Source: Odoribacter laneus YIT 12061
GTDB taxonomy: Bacteria > Bacteroidota > Bacteroidia > Bacteroidales > Marinifilaceae
NCBI RefSeq assembly: GCF_000243215.1
Contig: NZ_JH594596.1
Location: forward strand, 395,872-459,871
Direction of reading: 5' to 3'
DNA length: 64,000 bases
The notes under the pieces were generated by a model that worked only from the letters and a program-made list of their open reading frames with translations, was not told the origin of the DNA and searched no databases. How positions within the stretch are numbered: position 1 is the first letter of the stretch; every line of letters begins with the position of its first letter. Shown here one piece after another: positions 18,368 through 29,401 of this stretch. A program made the translations under genes and the position numbers.

Positions 18368-18913
18368 ATGAATGTAATTGAAACAGCTATAGAGGGGGTT
18401 GTCATTTTGGAACCTCATTTATTTGAAGATACAAGGGGATATTTCTTCGAGAGTTTTTCTCAGCGGGATTTTGAAGAAAAGGTTGGAAGGGTAAATTTTG
18501 TCCAGGATAACGAATCCAAATCTTTTTACGGGGTGCTTCGGGGATTGCATTATCAGTTGGCTCCTTATGAACAGGCTAAATTAGTACGGGTTGTAAAAGG
18601 ATGTGTCTGGGATGTAAATGTGGATTTACGGAAAGATTCTCCGACCTTCGGGAAGCATGTTGCAGTGGAACTGAGTGAAAAAAATAAACGGCAATTATTT
18701 ATTCCCAAGGGGTTTGCCCATGGATTTGCCGTATTGAGCGAGGAAGTTATTTTCCAATATAAATGCGATAATTATTATACACCCGGTCAGGAAGGAGGAA
18801 TCCGCTTTGATGATCCTGAGCTGGGGATTGATTGGCGTATTCCGCAGAAAGATATACTTTGTTCGGAAAAAGATAAGCAGCTGAAATCTTTTCGGGAGAG
18901 TTTCGTGTTTTAG
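18368..18913 (+). CDS. rfbC: dTDP-4-dehydrorhamnose 3,5-epimerase
   Basis: 181 residues. The cupin-fold motifs are complete: EDTRGYFFESF, FVQDNESKSFYGVLRGLHYQ (catalytic His in RGLHYQ), KLVRVVKGCVWDV and FIPKGFAHGF. It epimerises dTDP-4-keto-6-deoxyglucose at C3 and C5, the third step of dTDP-rhamnose synthesis. It lies between rfbA and rfbB in the operon. Confidence 0.97.
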   Translation: MNVIETAIEGVVILEPHLFEDTRGYFFESFSQRDFEEKVGRVNFVQDNESKSFYGVLRGLHYQLAPYEQAKLVRVVKGCVWDVNVDLRKDSPTFGKHVAVELSEKNKRQLFIPKGFAHGFAVLSEEVIFQYKCDNYYTPGQEGGIRFDDPELGIDWRIPQKDILCSEKDKQLKSFRESFVF

Positions 18914-18986
18914 ATTTTGACGATCGGAAAGATATCCAACAGGGAGGAAGTTTAAGAGCATTTTGCTGTCGGTATAAAAAAAGCTT

Positions 18987-20063
18987 ATGAAAACTATTTT
19001 AATAACAGGAGGGGCCGGTTTTATCGGTTCCCATTTGGTAAGGCATATGTTGGATAAATATCCGGCTTATCGGATTGTGAATGTGGATAAACTGACCTAT
19101 GCGGGAAACCTGGAAAATTTGCGGGACATCGAAGAAAAACCAAATTATGAATTTGTACGAGCGGATATTTGCGATTACCCCCGTATGCAATCCCTGTTTG
19201 CACATTATCGGATAGAGGGAGTGATACATTTGGCTGCGGAAAGTCATGTGGACCGTTCCATCCGGGATCCTTTTGCTTTTGCCCAGACTAATATTATGGG
19301 AACACTGAGTTTGTTACAGGCGGCTAAAACCGCCTGGGAAGGAGCTTGGGAGGATAAATTATTTTATCATGTTTCGACCGACGAGGTGTACGGATCTTTG
19401 TCGGAAGGAAAAGGCTTGTTTACCGAGACGACCCGTTATGAGCCGCATTCCCCTTATTCGGCTTCTAAAGCTTCTTCCGATCATTTTGTCAGGGCTTATC
19501 ACGATACTTACGGTTTGCCCGTAAAAATTTCGAATTGTTCGAACAATTACGGGGCTTATCAGTTTCCGGAAAAATTGATTCCTTTGTTTATCAACAATAT
19601 CCGTTATAACAGACCTTTGCCGGTGTATGGAAAAGGTGAAAATGTACGGGATTGGTTGTTTGTGGAGGATCATGTACGCGCGATCGATTTAATTTTTCAT
19701 CAAGGAAAACTGGGAGAGACATACAATATCGGAGGATTTAACGAATGGAAAAATATTGATTTGGTCCGGTTGTTGGTGAGCATTACGGATCGGTTGCTGG
19801 ACCGCCCGAGGGGAGCTTCTGAGAAATTGATTACCTATGTGGAGGACCGGGCCGGACATGATGTACGTTATGCCATTGATTCTACTAAATTGAAGAAAGA
19901 ATTGGGCTGGGAGCCTTCTTTGCAATTTGAAGAAGGACTGGAGAAAACCGTACGTTGGTATTTGGAAAACGAAGAATGGCTGGATCGTGTGACGAGCGGG
20001 GAGTATCAATTGTATTACGAAAAAATGTACGGTACCCGGAAAGTAAGGTCATCCGGACTCTAA
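18987..20063 (+). CDS. rfbB: dTDP-glucose 4,6-dehydratase
   Basis: 358 residues, an extended short-chain dehydrogenase. GGAGFIGSHLVRHML is the NAD-binding loop, HVSTDEVYGSL carries the Thr-Asp-Glu catalytic set, and YSASKASSDHFVRAY holds the Tyr-xxx-Lys pair. NNYGAYQFPEKLIPLFI and the C-terminal sugar-binding region are conserved. It converts dTDP-glucose to dTDP-4-keto-6-deoxyglucose. Third gene of the rfb operon. Confidence 0.97.
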   Translation: MKTILITGGAGFIGSHLVRHMLDKYPAYRIVNVDKLTYAGNLENLRDIEEKPNYEFVRADICDYPRMQSLFAHYRIEGVIHLAAESHVDRSIRDPFAFAQTNIMGTLSLLQAAKTAWEGAWEDKLFYHVSTDEVYGSLSEGKGLFTETTRYEPHSPYSASKASSDHFVRAYHDTYGLPVKISNCSNNYGAYQFPEKLIPLFINNIRYNRPLPVYGKGENVRDWLFVEDHVRAIDLIFHQGKLGETYNIGGFNEWKNIDLVRLLVSITDRLLDRPRGASEKLITYVEDRAGHDVRYAIDSTKLKKELGWEPSLQFEEGLEKTVRWYLENEEWLDRVTSGEYQLYYEKMYGTRKVRSSGL

Positions 20064-20088
20064 AAAAAGTAAGAAAGAGAATAAGATT

Positions 20089-20961
20089 ATGGCAAATATA
20101 TTAGTGACTGGTTCAAAAGGACAATTGGGGACAGAACTCCGGAAAACAGGATTTACTCTTTTAGACGAGGTTTTTTATACGGATCTGCCGGAACTGGATA
20201 TTACAGACGAGCAAGCGGTATGGAATTTTGTAAGGGAAAAAGAAATCGATACGATTGTTAATTGTGCGGCTTATACGGCTGTAGAGCAAGCGGAAGAGGA
20301 AAAGGAGAGGGCGGCTTTTATCAATACCACGGCCGTGGCCAATTTAGCTAAAGTTGCGGCAGCCGAAGACTGTTTATTGATTCACATCTCTACCGATTAT
20401 GTTTTTGACGGAACAGCAACAGTTCCTTATACGGAAAAAGATCGGCCTTGTCCCCAGAATGTGTACGGCATGACGAAATGGGAAGGAGAGCGGGCGATTC
20501 AAAAATCAGGCTGTTTGGCCGTTATCCTCCGGACAGCTTGGTTGTATTCTGCCAACGGGAATAATTTTGTAAAAACGATTCTTCGTCTGGCTTCTGAGAA
20601 GGGAGAGGTCAGTGTGGTGGCCGATCAGATCGGTACTCCTACTTATGCGGCAGATTTGGCAAAAGTAATTGTCGAAATAGTAGCTGAAAACGAGCTGGAG
20701 AATACGGTGGAAATTTATCATTATACCAATGAAGGAGCCTGCAGTTGGTATGAGTTTGCCCGGGAAATTGTAGCTCAGAGTGGAATAGAATGTAAAGTAC
20801 ATCCTTTGACGACAGCTCAATATCCGACGAAAGCCAAGCGTCCTGCTTATGCTATCCTGGATAAAACGAAGATAAAACGAAGATATAGAATCGAAATCCC
20901 GCTGTGGCAGGAAGCTTTGGGAAGATGTCTTACGGCCCTGTCTGAAACAGATAAGGGATAA
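20089..20961 (+). CDS. rfbD: dTDP-4-dehydrorhamnose reductase
   Basis: 290 residues. GSKGQLGTELRKT is the nucleotide-binding loop, STDYVFDGT the conserved substrate motif, YGMTKWEGE the Tyr-xxx-Lys pair, and RTAWLYS the following block. It reduces the keto sugar to dTDP-L-rhamnose, completing the pathway that supplies rhamnose for surface polysaccharide. Last gene of the rfb operon; no glycosyltransferase gene follows, so the operon only makes the activated sugar. Confidence 0.96.
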   Translation: MANILVTGSKGQLGTELRKTGFTLLDEVFYTDLPELDITDEQAVWNFVREKEIDTIVNCAAYTAVEQAEEEKERAAFINTTAVANLAKVAAAEDCLLIHISTDYVFDGTATVPYTEKDRPCPQNVYGMTKWEGERAIQKSGCLAVILRTAWLYSANGNNFVKTILRLASEKGEVSVVADQIGTPTYAADLAKVIVEIVAENELENTVEIYHYTNEGACSWYEFAREIVAQSGIECKVHPLTTAQYPTKAKRPAYAILDKTKIKRRYRIEIPLWQEALGRCLTALSETDKG

Positions 20962-20995
20962 TTTATTTTTCCCTTGTCGGGAAGCAGGGGAACGA

Positions 20996-21026
20996 TTGCA
21001 GGAACCAAAATAATATTGTAAATTTG
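20996..21026 (+). promoter_or_regulatory. Promoter of the ABC-F gene
   Basis: TTG at 20996-20998 and TAAATTTG at 21019-21026, separated by 20 bases, match the Bacteroidota -33/-7 arrangement. The start codon follows 55 bases downstream of the -7 box. Confidence 0.65.
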
Positions 21027-21077
21027 CGCTCGTTTTGAAGAAAGTAAAATATTGAATATCAGTAAAAAGTATATTGA

Positions 21078-22694
<1,617 letters not shown>

Positions 22695-22876
22695 GAGACG
22701 GAGATCGATAAACTTTCTGGAATAAGTTGGTAATTGCTGAAAAGAAGGCCCCTCTGGGGGAAGGTGAAATTTTGTTTGGGGAGGTTGCTTTTCCGGAGGA
22801 AGTGTTGATTTTATTCCGAGCACGGATTCGCTGAGAGCCGTTTGTATATAAGCAGTTTAATTAAAACCTTATAGAT

Positions 22877-24352
22877 ATGAAAGGTGTGTTGTATTTATTT
22901 TGGATATTGTCGGTTTGGGGATGTACTCAAACAGAAAAGAAGTATGAACATGTATTTGAGGGAGCTCCCCGAATAAATGCTCCTTATGTGACGGGGAATT
23001 ATCCTCATACGGAGTTTGTTTTTGCCGTACCGACGTCCGGGGAACGCCCGATGACCTGGAGAGCTGAAAATTTACCGGAAGGTTTGTTACTGGATTCGGG
23101 GACCGGTATTATTCGGGGAGTGGTAAATGAAGCGGGGGATTATAAAGTGAAAATTACAGCGGAAAATGCAAAGGGGAAAAGTGTGAGTGAGCTGAATATC
23201 CAGATAGGCGATGAGTTGGCGCTTACACCTGTTATGGGGTGGAATAGCTGGAATACCTTCGGACCTGAACTGACAGAGGCTTTGGTGCTGGAGACAGCAG
23301 ATGCTATGATTGCTAATGGAATGCGGGATTTGGGTTACCAATATATCAATATTGACGACTACTGGCAGTTGAAAGACCGGGGAGCAGACGGACGGATACA
23401 GATCAATAAGGAAAAATTTCCCCGGGGTATAAAATATGTGGCAGATTATTTACACGAAAGAGGATTCCGTTTGGGCATTTATTCCGATGCTTCCCGTTAT
23501 ACTTGTGGAGGTGTATGTGGAAGTTATGGGTATGAAGATATCGATGCCCGGGATTTCGCTTCCTGGGGAGTGGATCTGTTAAAGTATGATTATTGCGGGG
23601 CTCCTGAAGAACGGGATACTGCAATAGTAAGGTATCGGAAAATGGGAGAAGCTTTACGGGCTACCGATCGTTCTATCGTATTTAGCGTATGCGAATGGGG
23701 AGGGCGTGAACCCTGGACCTGGGCTAAGGAGGTCGGAGGACATTATTGGCGTACTACCGGGGATATCCGGGATAAATGGAGTACAGACAATAAAAATTTT
23801 TTAGGAATAGTCAATATCCTGGACCGGAATAAAAATCTGGCTGATTATGCAGGTCCGGGGGCATGGAACGATCCGGATATGTTGACTGTGGGAATATTCG
23901 GGAAAAGTTTCAGTATTAACGACGGCCGGAAGGATTTTGGATGTACTTTGGAAGAATACAGGAGTCATATGAGTTTGTGGTGTATGATGGCAGCCCCTTT
24001 ATTAAGCGGAAATGATGTCCGCTCGATGGCCGATTCGGTAAAAGATATTCTTTTAAATGAAGAAATAATAGCCATCAATCAGGATGCATTGGGAAAACAG
24101 GCTGTGGTCGTGAAAACGGAAGGAAATTGTGAAATATGGCAAAAAAACTTAGAGGATGGAGTCGCAGTGGCTGTGTTGAACCGGGGAGAACAACCGGAAA
24201 CCGTCACCCTTCATTTTAAAGAAATGGGCATGAAGGGAAAAGTAAAGGTCAGGGATATCTGGAAACATGTAAATTTGGGGACGATGGAAACATTGACCGT
24301 GTCCCCTAAGGCTCACGGTACGGAAGTGTATAAGTTGACTTTAAAAAAGTAG
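22877..24352 (+). CDS. GH27 alpha-galactosidase, lipoprotein
   Basis: 491 residues. The N-terminus MKGVLYLFWILSVWGCTQ has a lipobox-like end at Cys16. Residues about 30-115 form a putative Ig-like (He_PIG) domain (MTWRAENLPEGLLLDSGTGIIRG). From about 120 the GH27 barrel begins with TPVMGWNSWNTFG; YINIDDYWQ, LLKYDYCG (nucleophile Asp), CEWGGREPWTW, and the acid-base region around GDIRDKW follow. A C-terminal beta domain closes the protein. It should release alpha-linked galactose from plant or host glycans in the periplasm or at the surface. No SusC/D pair is adjacent, so it is not in an evident polysaccharide-use locus. Confidence 0.9.
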   Translation: MKGVLYLFWILSVWGCTQTEKKYEHVFEGAPRINAPYVTGNYPHTEFVFAVPTSGERPMTWRAENLPEGLLLDSGTGIIRGVVNEAGDYKVKITAENAKGKSVSELNIQIGDELALTPVMGWNSWNTFGPELTEALVLETADAMIANGMRDLGYQYINIDDYWQLKDRGADGRIQINKEKFPRGIKYVADYLHERGFRLGIYSDASRYTCGGVCGSYGYEDIDARDFASWGVDLLKYDYCGAPEERDTAIVRYRKMGEALRATDRSIVFSVCEWGGREPWTWAKEVGGHYWRTTGDIRDKWSTDNKNFLGIVNILDRNKNLADYAGPGAWNDPDMLTVGIFGKSFSINDGRKDFGCTLEEYRSHMSLWCMMAAPLLSGNDVRSMADSVKDILLNEEIIAINQDALGKQAVVVKTEGNCEIWQKNLEDGVAVAVLNRGEQPETVTLHFKEMGMKGKVKVRDIWKHVNLGTMETLTVSPKAHGTEVYKLTLKK

Positions 24353-24419
24353 GTGTAATGGGGGAATAGTCGGAAGCTTCCCTCGCTTTTCTGTCAACTC
24401 AAGCTCTGTTAAAACACCA

Positions 24420-24467
24420 AAACTTCCTCCTCTTAGCACACGACATGTGACTAACAGGAGGAAGTTT
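24420..24467 (+). terminator. Long hairpin downstream of the alpha-galactosidase gene
   Basis: aaacttcctcct (24420-24431) pairs with aggaggaagttt (24456-24467); inside, ttag/ctaa and caca/tgtg extend the stem. A weak T-rich stretch follows. It lies 67 bases past the stop and next to a repeat shared with the 40.7-kb spacer. Confidence 0.5.
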
Positions 24468-24472
24468 CTCTT

Positions 24473-24640
24473 CGGGTTCGACGGGCAGGATTTCGTTGCG
24501 GATATTACTTGAATCGTGAAAAACAATGGCAAATTTTGTCCGAACCGGAGTTTCGCCAATCCAGGAAGTGCTTACGAGGGGCGAAAGGAAAGCTTATCTT
24601 TTTCCAACAAGGTCGGAAAAACTGCGTAGAAATAGTATCG
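24473..24640 (+). repeat. Intergenic repeat, copy A
   Basis: This spacer segment aligns along its length with 40703-40884. Shared blocks include cgggtt, ggata..actt, gcaaattt..tccgaaccg, gaagtgctta and cggaaaaa.ctg. Copy B has a roughly 20-base extra segment near the middle. Both copies have the same orientation relative to the window. No ORF is shared. The rest of the 24353-24734 spacer holds only the hairpin just before this repeat. Confidence 0.55.
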
Positions 24641-24734
24641 ATAGAGAAAAAGGAGAATTTCTTTTTGTCGACAAAGAAAGAAAAGGATAGAGAAAGAATC
24701 GGAAGGCTTGGTCTCCGATCGTTAAAAATGGAAT

Positions 24735-27016
24735 ATGGATCAATCAGCAGCGGAATATATTGTTGTAGAAGGGGCCAATGAAAATAACCTGAAACACCTC
24801 TCCCTGAAATTCCTAAAAAACAGATTACTGTATTTACGGGAGTGTCGGGTTCCGGAAAATCTTCTTTGGTCTTGGATACGATTGCTGCAAAATCCCGACG
24901 GGAATTGAACGAAACTTTTCCGAGTTTCGTTCAGCAATATTTACCCAAATACGGTCGTCCTCGCGTGGAGCGGATTGAAAATTTACCTGTAGCTATTGTT
25001 ATCGATCAGCGTAAACCTGCTCCGAATGCCCGTTCGACTGTCGGTACCTATACGGATATTTATGCTTTATTGCGTTTATTATTTTCACGTGTCGGTAAAC
25101 CCTTTGTCGGCTATTCCGATACGTTTTCTTTTAACCATCCTCAGGGACGTTGTACGCGTTGCGACGGACTGGGAGAGGTTACCGAATTGGATGTACACAA
25201 GTTAGTGGATTTTGACAAGTCTCTGAATGAGGAAGGAGTTATTCATTATGTGGCCTTTAGGCCGGGAGAATGGCGTTGGATTCGTTATGCTTGTAGCGGA
25301 TTGTTCGATTTGGATAAAAAAATACGCGATTATTCCCCTGATGAGTTGGAATTGTTTTTGTATTCCCCTCAGATACGGTTGAAAAATCCCCCGGCAGAGT
25401 GGCCAAAGACCGCTAAGTATGAAGGTCTGATGACGAGGATGTACCGGAGCATTATTCATTCCGAAGAAGGAAAGTTACACCGGAAATTGCTCGACCCTAT
25501 GACGACCCGGGGAATATGTCCGGATTGTAAAGGGAGCCGTTTGAATCCGGCTGTGTTGTCCTGTCGCATCGAAGGAAAGAATATTGCAGAGGTGACAGCT
25601 CTGGCTGTTCCGGAAATGATCAAATGGCTGGAACATATCACCGATCCTTTGGCAGAAGATCTGAAATCCGCCCTTCGGGGACGTTTGGAAGCCTTGGAGG
25701 AAATCGGACTGGGTTATCTGACACTCGACCGGGGAATGGGCACTCTTTCCGGAGGAGAAGCCCAACGATGCAAGATCGCTAAATATATCAATTCTGCCTT
25801 ATCAGATATTTTATATGTACTGGATGAACCCAGCGTGGGCTTGCATAGTCTGGATATTCACCTGTTGAAAAATTCGGTCCGTAAACTGCGGGATCATGGG
25901 AATACGGTTTTATTGGTAGAACATCACAAAGAGATGATTAAGATTGCCGATCATGTGGTCGATATGGGACCCGGTTCCGGAATGGCGGGAGGATCGATTT
26001 TGTATGAAGGGGATTATGAAGGTTTGCTCCGAAGCGGAACGGAAACCGGGAATCGGATTACAGAAAAATTACCTTTTAAATCCAAGGTTCGTAATCCCCG
26101 GGAGTGGTTTTACATAGAACATGCCTGCCTGCATAATTTAAAGGATGTCAGTGTAAATTTACCGATGGGGATCTTGGTGGTTATTGCAGGGGTAGCCGGT
26201 TCGGGTAAAAGCTCTCTGATGGAATGTTTCAGACAAAATTTTTCAGAGCAGAGGCCTGGTAAGGAAATCCTCTATATCAGTCAGAAAAATATAGGGGTTA
26301 GTTTGCGTTCTACTCCGGCTACTTATTTAGGGGTAGCAGACGATATCCGTAAGATTTTCGGCCAACGGAGCGGGGTGGGGATGAGTATGTTCGCCTTTAA
26401 TGGAAAAGGAGGATGCCCGGTATGCGGAGGCAAAGGTGTTGTTGTTTCGGATATGGCTTTTATGGAGGCTATCGAGACGGTCTGTGAGGCCTGCGGGGGA
26501 CTGCGTTATTCGACGGAAGCTTTGCAATATAAGGTAGACGGATATACCATTGCTGAAGTGATGGATATGACTGTCAGGAGGGCTGCAAAGCAATTTGCCG
26601 GAACGAACATCGAAAAAAAACTGCAACCTTTGCTGGAAGTGGGATTGGGGTATTTACATTTAAATCAGGCTCTTTCTACTTTGTCGGGAGGAGAACTGCA
26701 ACGTATGAAGCTCGCTTCTTATCTGGGCTGTGAAGGAGAGGTGTTTGTGGTGGATGAACCTACCGACGGCTTGCATGTCAAGGATATTCACCAGTTGATA
26801 GCCTTGTTTGAGTCGATGGTTGAGCGGGGAAATTCCATATTTTTAGTGGAACATCAGCTGGAAGTACTGAAGGCAGCAGACTATGTGATTGAGCTAGGGC
26901 CTGGCGGAGGACGAATGGGAGGCCAAGTCCTTTTTGCCGGAACTCCCGCTGAAATGTTGTCCTGCCCTTCTTCCGTTACCGCTTCTTTTCTGGCGGCAGA
27001 ATTGCCCGGCAATTGA
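24735..27016 (+). pseudogene. UvrA-family ABC ATPase paralogue, frameshifted near its start
   Basis: The protein would be about 760 residues, shorter than UvrA proper, as in UvrA paralogues that lack the UvrB-binding insert. The ATG at 24735 opens MDQSAAEYIVVEGANENNLKHLSLK, then the frame breaks at 24807-24811, where AAA stands for an expected AAAA; one base later the frame resumes with IPKKQITVFTGVSGSGKSS (Walker A). A stop at 24785 in the downstream frame rules out an upstream start. From there the gene is intact to 27016: zinc modules CTRCDGLG, CPDCKGSRL and CPVCGGKG...CEACGG, two signatures LSGGEAQR and LSGGELQR, and Walker B VLDEPSVGLH and VVDEPTDGLH. It is either a genuine inactivation, an indel error or a phase-variable tract. 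Confidence 0.75.
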
Positions 27017-27052
27017 AAAAGAAAATTTCTTTAAAGCAGAGCTCCAGAGGGA

Positions 27053-27631
27053 TCAGCATTTTATTTTTGCCCGGATCCGGCTCAGGGATTGGGGGGTAAT
27101 CCACAAATAGGAGGCGATATGCTTTTGGGGTACGTATTTCAGTAATTCCGGCGTATCCCGGATCAGGGTCAGGTAACGTTCTTGGGCCCGTGGACTTCCA
27201 CTGCTAATTAACCAGTTTTCGGTAGAAAGCAATTGCTGTTCCATCAGTTTTCGCCCTAAGTTGGCTAATTCAATGGAGGAAGAGTAGAGCGTATTTAAGT
27301 CTTGTCCGGAAATACAGTAAGCGAGGCTGTCACAACATACTTCTATGGAAATAGGCGAAGCGGAATTATCTGCATAACCCCAGACCGAAAAAGCAGCCTC
27401 CCCTGCGGAAGCAAACCAGATTGTAGTATCTACTCCGTCTTTCAGATAATGTCCCCGCCAAATACCCTGTTTGATAAGGTAGAGGTTTGTATTTTTTTCT
27501 CCTTCGCCGACAATGATTTCCTTCTTTTTAAAATGTATTTCCTGCATACAGTCGATTAACAGCTGTAGGTCGGTGGCGGGTATGCGATATTTTTTCCGGA
27601 ATTTTTCTATAAATGCCTCCATAATGCCCAT
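27053..27631 (-). CDS. Crp/Fnr-family transcriptional regulator
   Basis: 192 residues; ATG at 27622 is an alternative start. The first 115 residues form a cyclic-nucleotide-binding-like beta barrel (FKKKEIIVGEGEKNTNLYLIKQGIWRGHYLKDG), and the C-terminus is a helix-turn-helix (VPQKHIASYLWITPQSLSRIRAKI). The arginine that contacts cAMP in Crp is not evident, and no Fnr cysteine set is seen, so the signal is unknown. It lies 27 bases downstream of the MATE gene on the same strand and is probably co-transcribed with it; a 5-4-5 palindrome before the MATE gene is a candidate binding site. Confidence 0.85.
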   Translation of the reverse strand: MGIMEAFIEKFRKKYRIPATDLQLLIDCMQEIHFKKKEIIVGEGEKNTNLYLIKQGIWRGHYLKDGVDTTIWFASAGEAAFSVWGYADNSASPISIEVCCDSLAYCISGQDLNTLYSSSIELANLGRKLMEQQLLSTENWLISSGSPRAQERYLTLIRDTPELLKYVPQKHIASYLWITPQSLSRIRAKIKC

Positions 27632-27658
27632 CTTTCAGATTGAAGATACAAATATATA

Positions 27659-29011
27659 TCATCGGCGTGTTCGCCAATGCTCTTTGGCATAAATTCCTCC
27701 GATAAAAAGCAAGGTTAATAATTCGGCTGAGGGAACAGCCAGCCAAATACCTTTTATACCCCATAACAGAGGAAGTAAAAAGAACCCGACCGACATAAAT
27801 ACAATGCCGCGTAACAAAGTCACTATCGTTGCCCGATGAGCTTTTTCGATGCTCTGGTAGTAGCCGATGCCGACCATATTCAGGGCGAAGAAGATAAATC
27901 CGAAGGCAAAATAGGGTAAACCTTTTACGGCAATGTGGTAGGCGGCATAACTTTCGTCAATGAATAAGGCGACGATTTGCCGGCTAAAAAGGGCGGTAAA
28001 TATAAAAAAGCAGATTCCACAAGTTAAAGCCGTCTTTATCATAAGTCTTACGGTGCGGGAAATACGATCCTGATTCCGGATACCGAAATTGTAACTGATA
28101 ATAGGCTGTCCTGATTGTGCAATAGCATTGTATATCATAAAGATAATAGGGAAAAAATAACAAGCGATGCTGAAAGCTGCTACTCCTTCTTCTCCCAGAT
28201 ACCGGATAAATACATAATTCCCCAAAAACATCATACAGGCAATGGAGGCTTCGCTGATGAAAGCCGAAGATCCCAGTTTTATCATGTGGCCGATATTTCG
28301 ACAAGTGAGTTGCAGGCTTTTGCAACTGATTTTAATCCGGCGAAGCCGTAGATTATGAGAAAAATACATCAGATAAAGTAGTGTCATCACTCCTCCCACT
28401 GAAGTGCCTAGGCTCGTTGCGAAAGCTGCTCCCATTAATCCCCAGCCGAAACGAAATATGAAGATGTAATCCAGAATGACATTCGTGACTGCTGCTACGG
28501 CGTTACATAACATCGCATAATTGGGAGAACCATCCAAACGGATAAAAAACATACCGGCAGTGAGTAATAAATAAAAAACCAGGAAAGGTACGTACCATTT
28601 CATATACTCCATTACATCAGGAAGTAATCGTTCTGAGCTCCCTAATAACCTGCCGATAGGTTCCAGAGAGGTAAGACATACGGCCGACATAACCAATATC
28701 AGGAGTGTGGAAATTCCCAGTGCTTGCGTGATGTTGATATTGGCTGCCTTGATTTTACCTTGTGAGAGCAGAATAGAAGCCGTAACAGAAGCACCAACTC
28801 CGAACATTAAGCCTATACCCGTCGTAATCATAAACAAAGGCGCTGTAATGTTGACAGCAGCTAGTGCATCGCTCCCTATTCCTTTTCCGACAAAAATTCC
28901 GTCTGTAATGACAAAAACCGCAGAAAATACCATTCCTAATACTGTGGGAATTAATAATTTCCGGAATAATCTGGAAATATTCATATGCCCGAAATCAATA
29001 CTCTCCCTCAT
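27659..29011 (-). CDS. MATE family efflux transporter
   Basis: 450 residues with about twelve membrane segments. The N-terminal half has the MatE pattern LLIPTVLGMVFSAVFVITDGIFVGKGIGSDALAAVNI, and GQPIISYNFG in the middle repeats the family signature of the second half. Such carriers export cationic drugs or other compounds using Na+ or H+ gradients. The Crp-like regulator gene follows directly. A good -7 box and a 20-bp perfect palindrome lie upstream of the start. Confidence 0.92.
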   Translation of the reverse strand: MRESIDFGHMNISRLFRKLLIPTVLGMVFSAVFVITDGIFVGKGIGSDALAAVNITAPLFMITTGIGLMFGVGASVTASILLSQGKIKAANINITQALGISTLLILVMSAVCLTSLEPIGRLLGSSERLLPDVMEYMKWYVPFLVFYLLLTAGMFFIRLDGSPNYAMLCNAVAAVTNVILDYIFIFRFGWGLMGAAFATSLGTSVGGVMTLLYLMYFSHNLRLRRIKISCKSLQLTCRNIGHMIKLGSSAFISEASIACMMFLGNYVFIRYLGEEGVAAFSIACYFFPIIFMIYNAIAQSGQPIISYNFGIRNQDRISRTVRLMIKTALTCGICFFIFTALFSRQIVALFIDESYAAYHIAVKGLPYFAFGFIFFALNMVGIGYYQSIEKAHRATIVTLLRGIVFMSVGFFLLPLLWGIKGIWLAVPSAELLTLLFIGGIYAKEHWRTRR

Positions 29012-29031
29012 TGCGCTTCGTTTTTATGGGT

Positions 29032-29079
29032 GCAAAAGTAAAGTATTCGCAAGGAATAAAAATTACCAATTGGTAATTT
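29032..29079 (-). promoter_or_regulatory. MATE operon promoter with 20-bp palindromic operator
   Basis: On the minus strand TACTTTTGC (29040-29032) matches the TAnnTTTG -7 box, 20 bases before the MATE start codon. Nineteen bases upstream lies the perfect palindrome AAATTACCAATTGGTAATTT (29060-29079), overlapping the -33 area. Its TTACC-AATT-GGTAA core has the 5-4-5 geometry of Crp/Fnr sites, and a Crp/Fnr-type gene is in the same operon. Confidence 0.65.
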
Positions 29080-29284
29080 CTTTAAGTTTGGAAAGAGGAT
29101 TTTCGCCTTTTAGTAAAGGTATCAAAAATAAAATCAAGGGGATTTATGCTTTATTATTCGGGTAATTTTGCCAAATTGCGAAAAAATTTAAAGATATCGT
29201 TTAAAAGGAGAGCGAAATTCAGAGTCTGTTTCCCTGGGATAAAGAGTGGTAACTCCTGCCTCTTAACCGAAAGAATACAGAAAA

Positions 29285-29380
29285 ATGAAATGGAAAGGCT
29301 ATGCGATCGGAATCTGTGTCGCTTGTCATCCATTCGTAGAGCCGGATTTTGATCGTCCGGGGAATTTTGAGCTAAAATGA
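29285..29380 (+). CDS. Possible 31-residue ORF upstream of ygbA-like gene
   Basis: ATG at 29285 opens a 31-codon frame containing GICVACHPFVEPDF, with a CxxCH motif, and ends 21 bases before the ygbA-like start on the same strand. It could be a leader peptide or a tiny cysteine protein. A long purine-rich spacer precedes it; TAATTTTG at 29163-29170 is a possible -7 box for the transcript. Nothing else in the 29080-29284 spacer looks coding. Support is by position and composition only. Confidence 0.3.
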   Translation: MKWKGYAIGICVACHPFVEPDFDRPGNFELK

Positions 29381-29401
29381 ATTTGATTGTTGGGAAAAAG
29401 A

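Noticed and set aside
24509-24781. 90-codon frame before the UvrA paralogue
   Set aside because: It runs through the intergenic repeat and out of frame into the uvrA-like start; no similarity to any family and lysine-rich chance composition.
24735-27016. Programmed frameshift in the UvrA paralogue
   Set aside because: The junction has AAATTCCTAAAAAAC but no slippery site in the right phase with a downstream pseudoknot, and the upstream frame continues well beyond the break; a plain indel is simpler.
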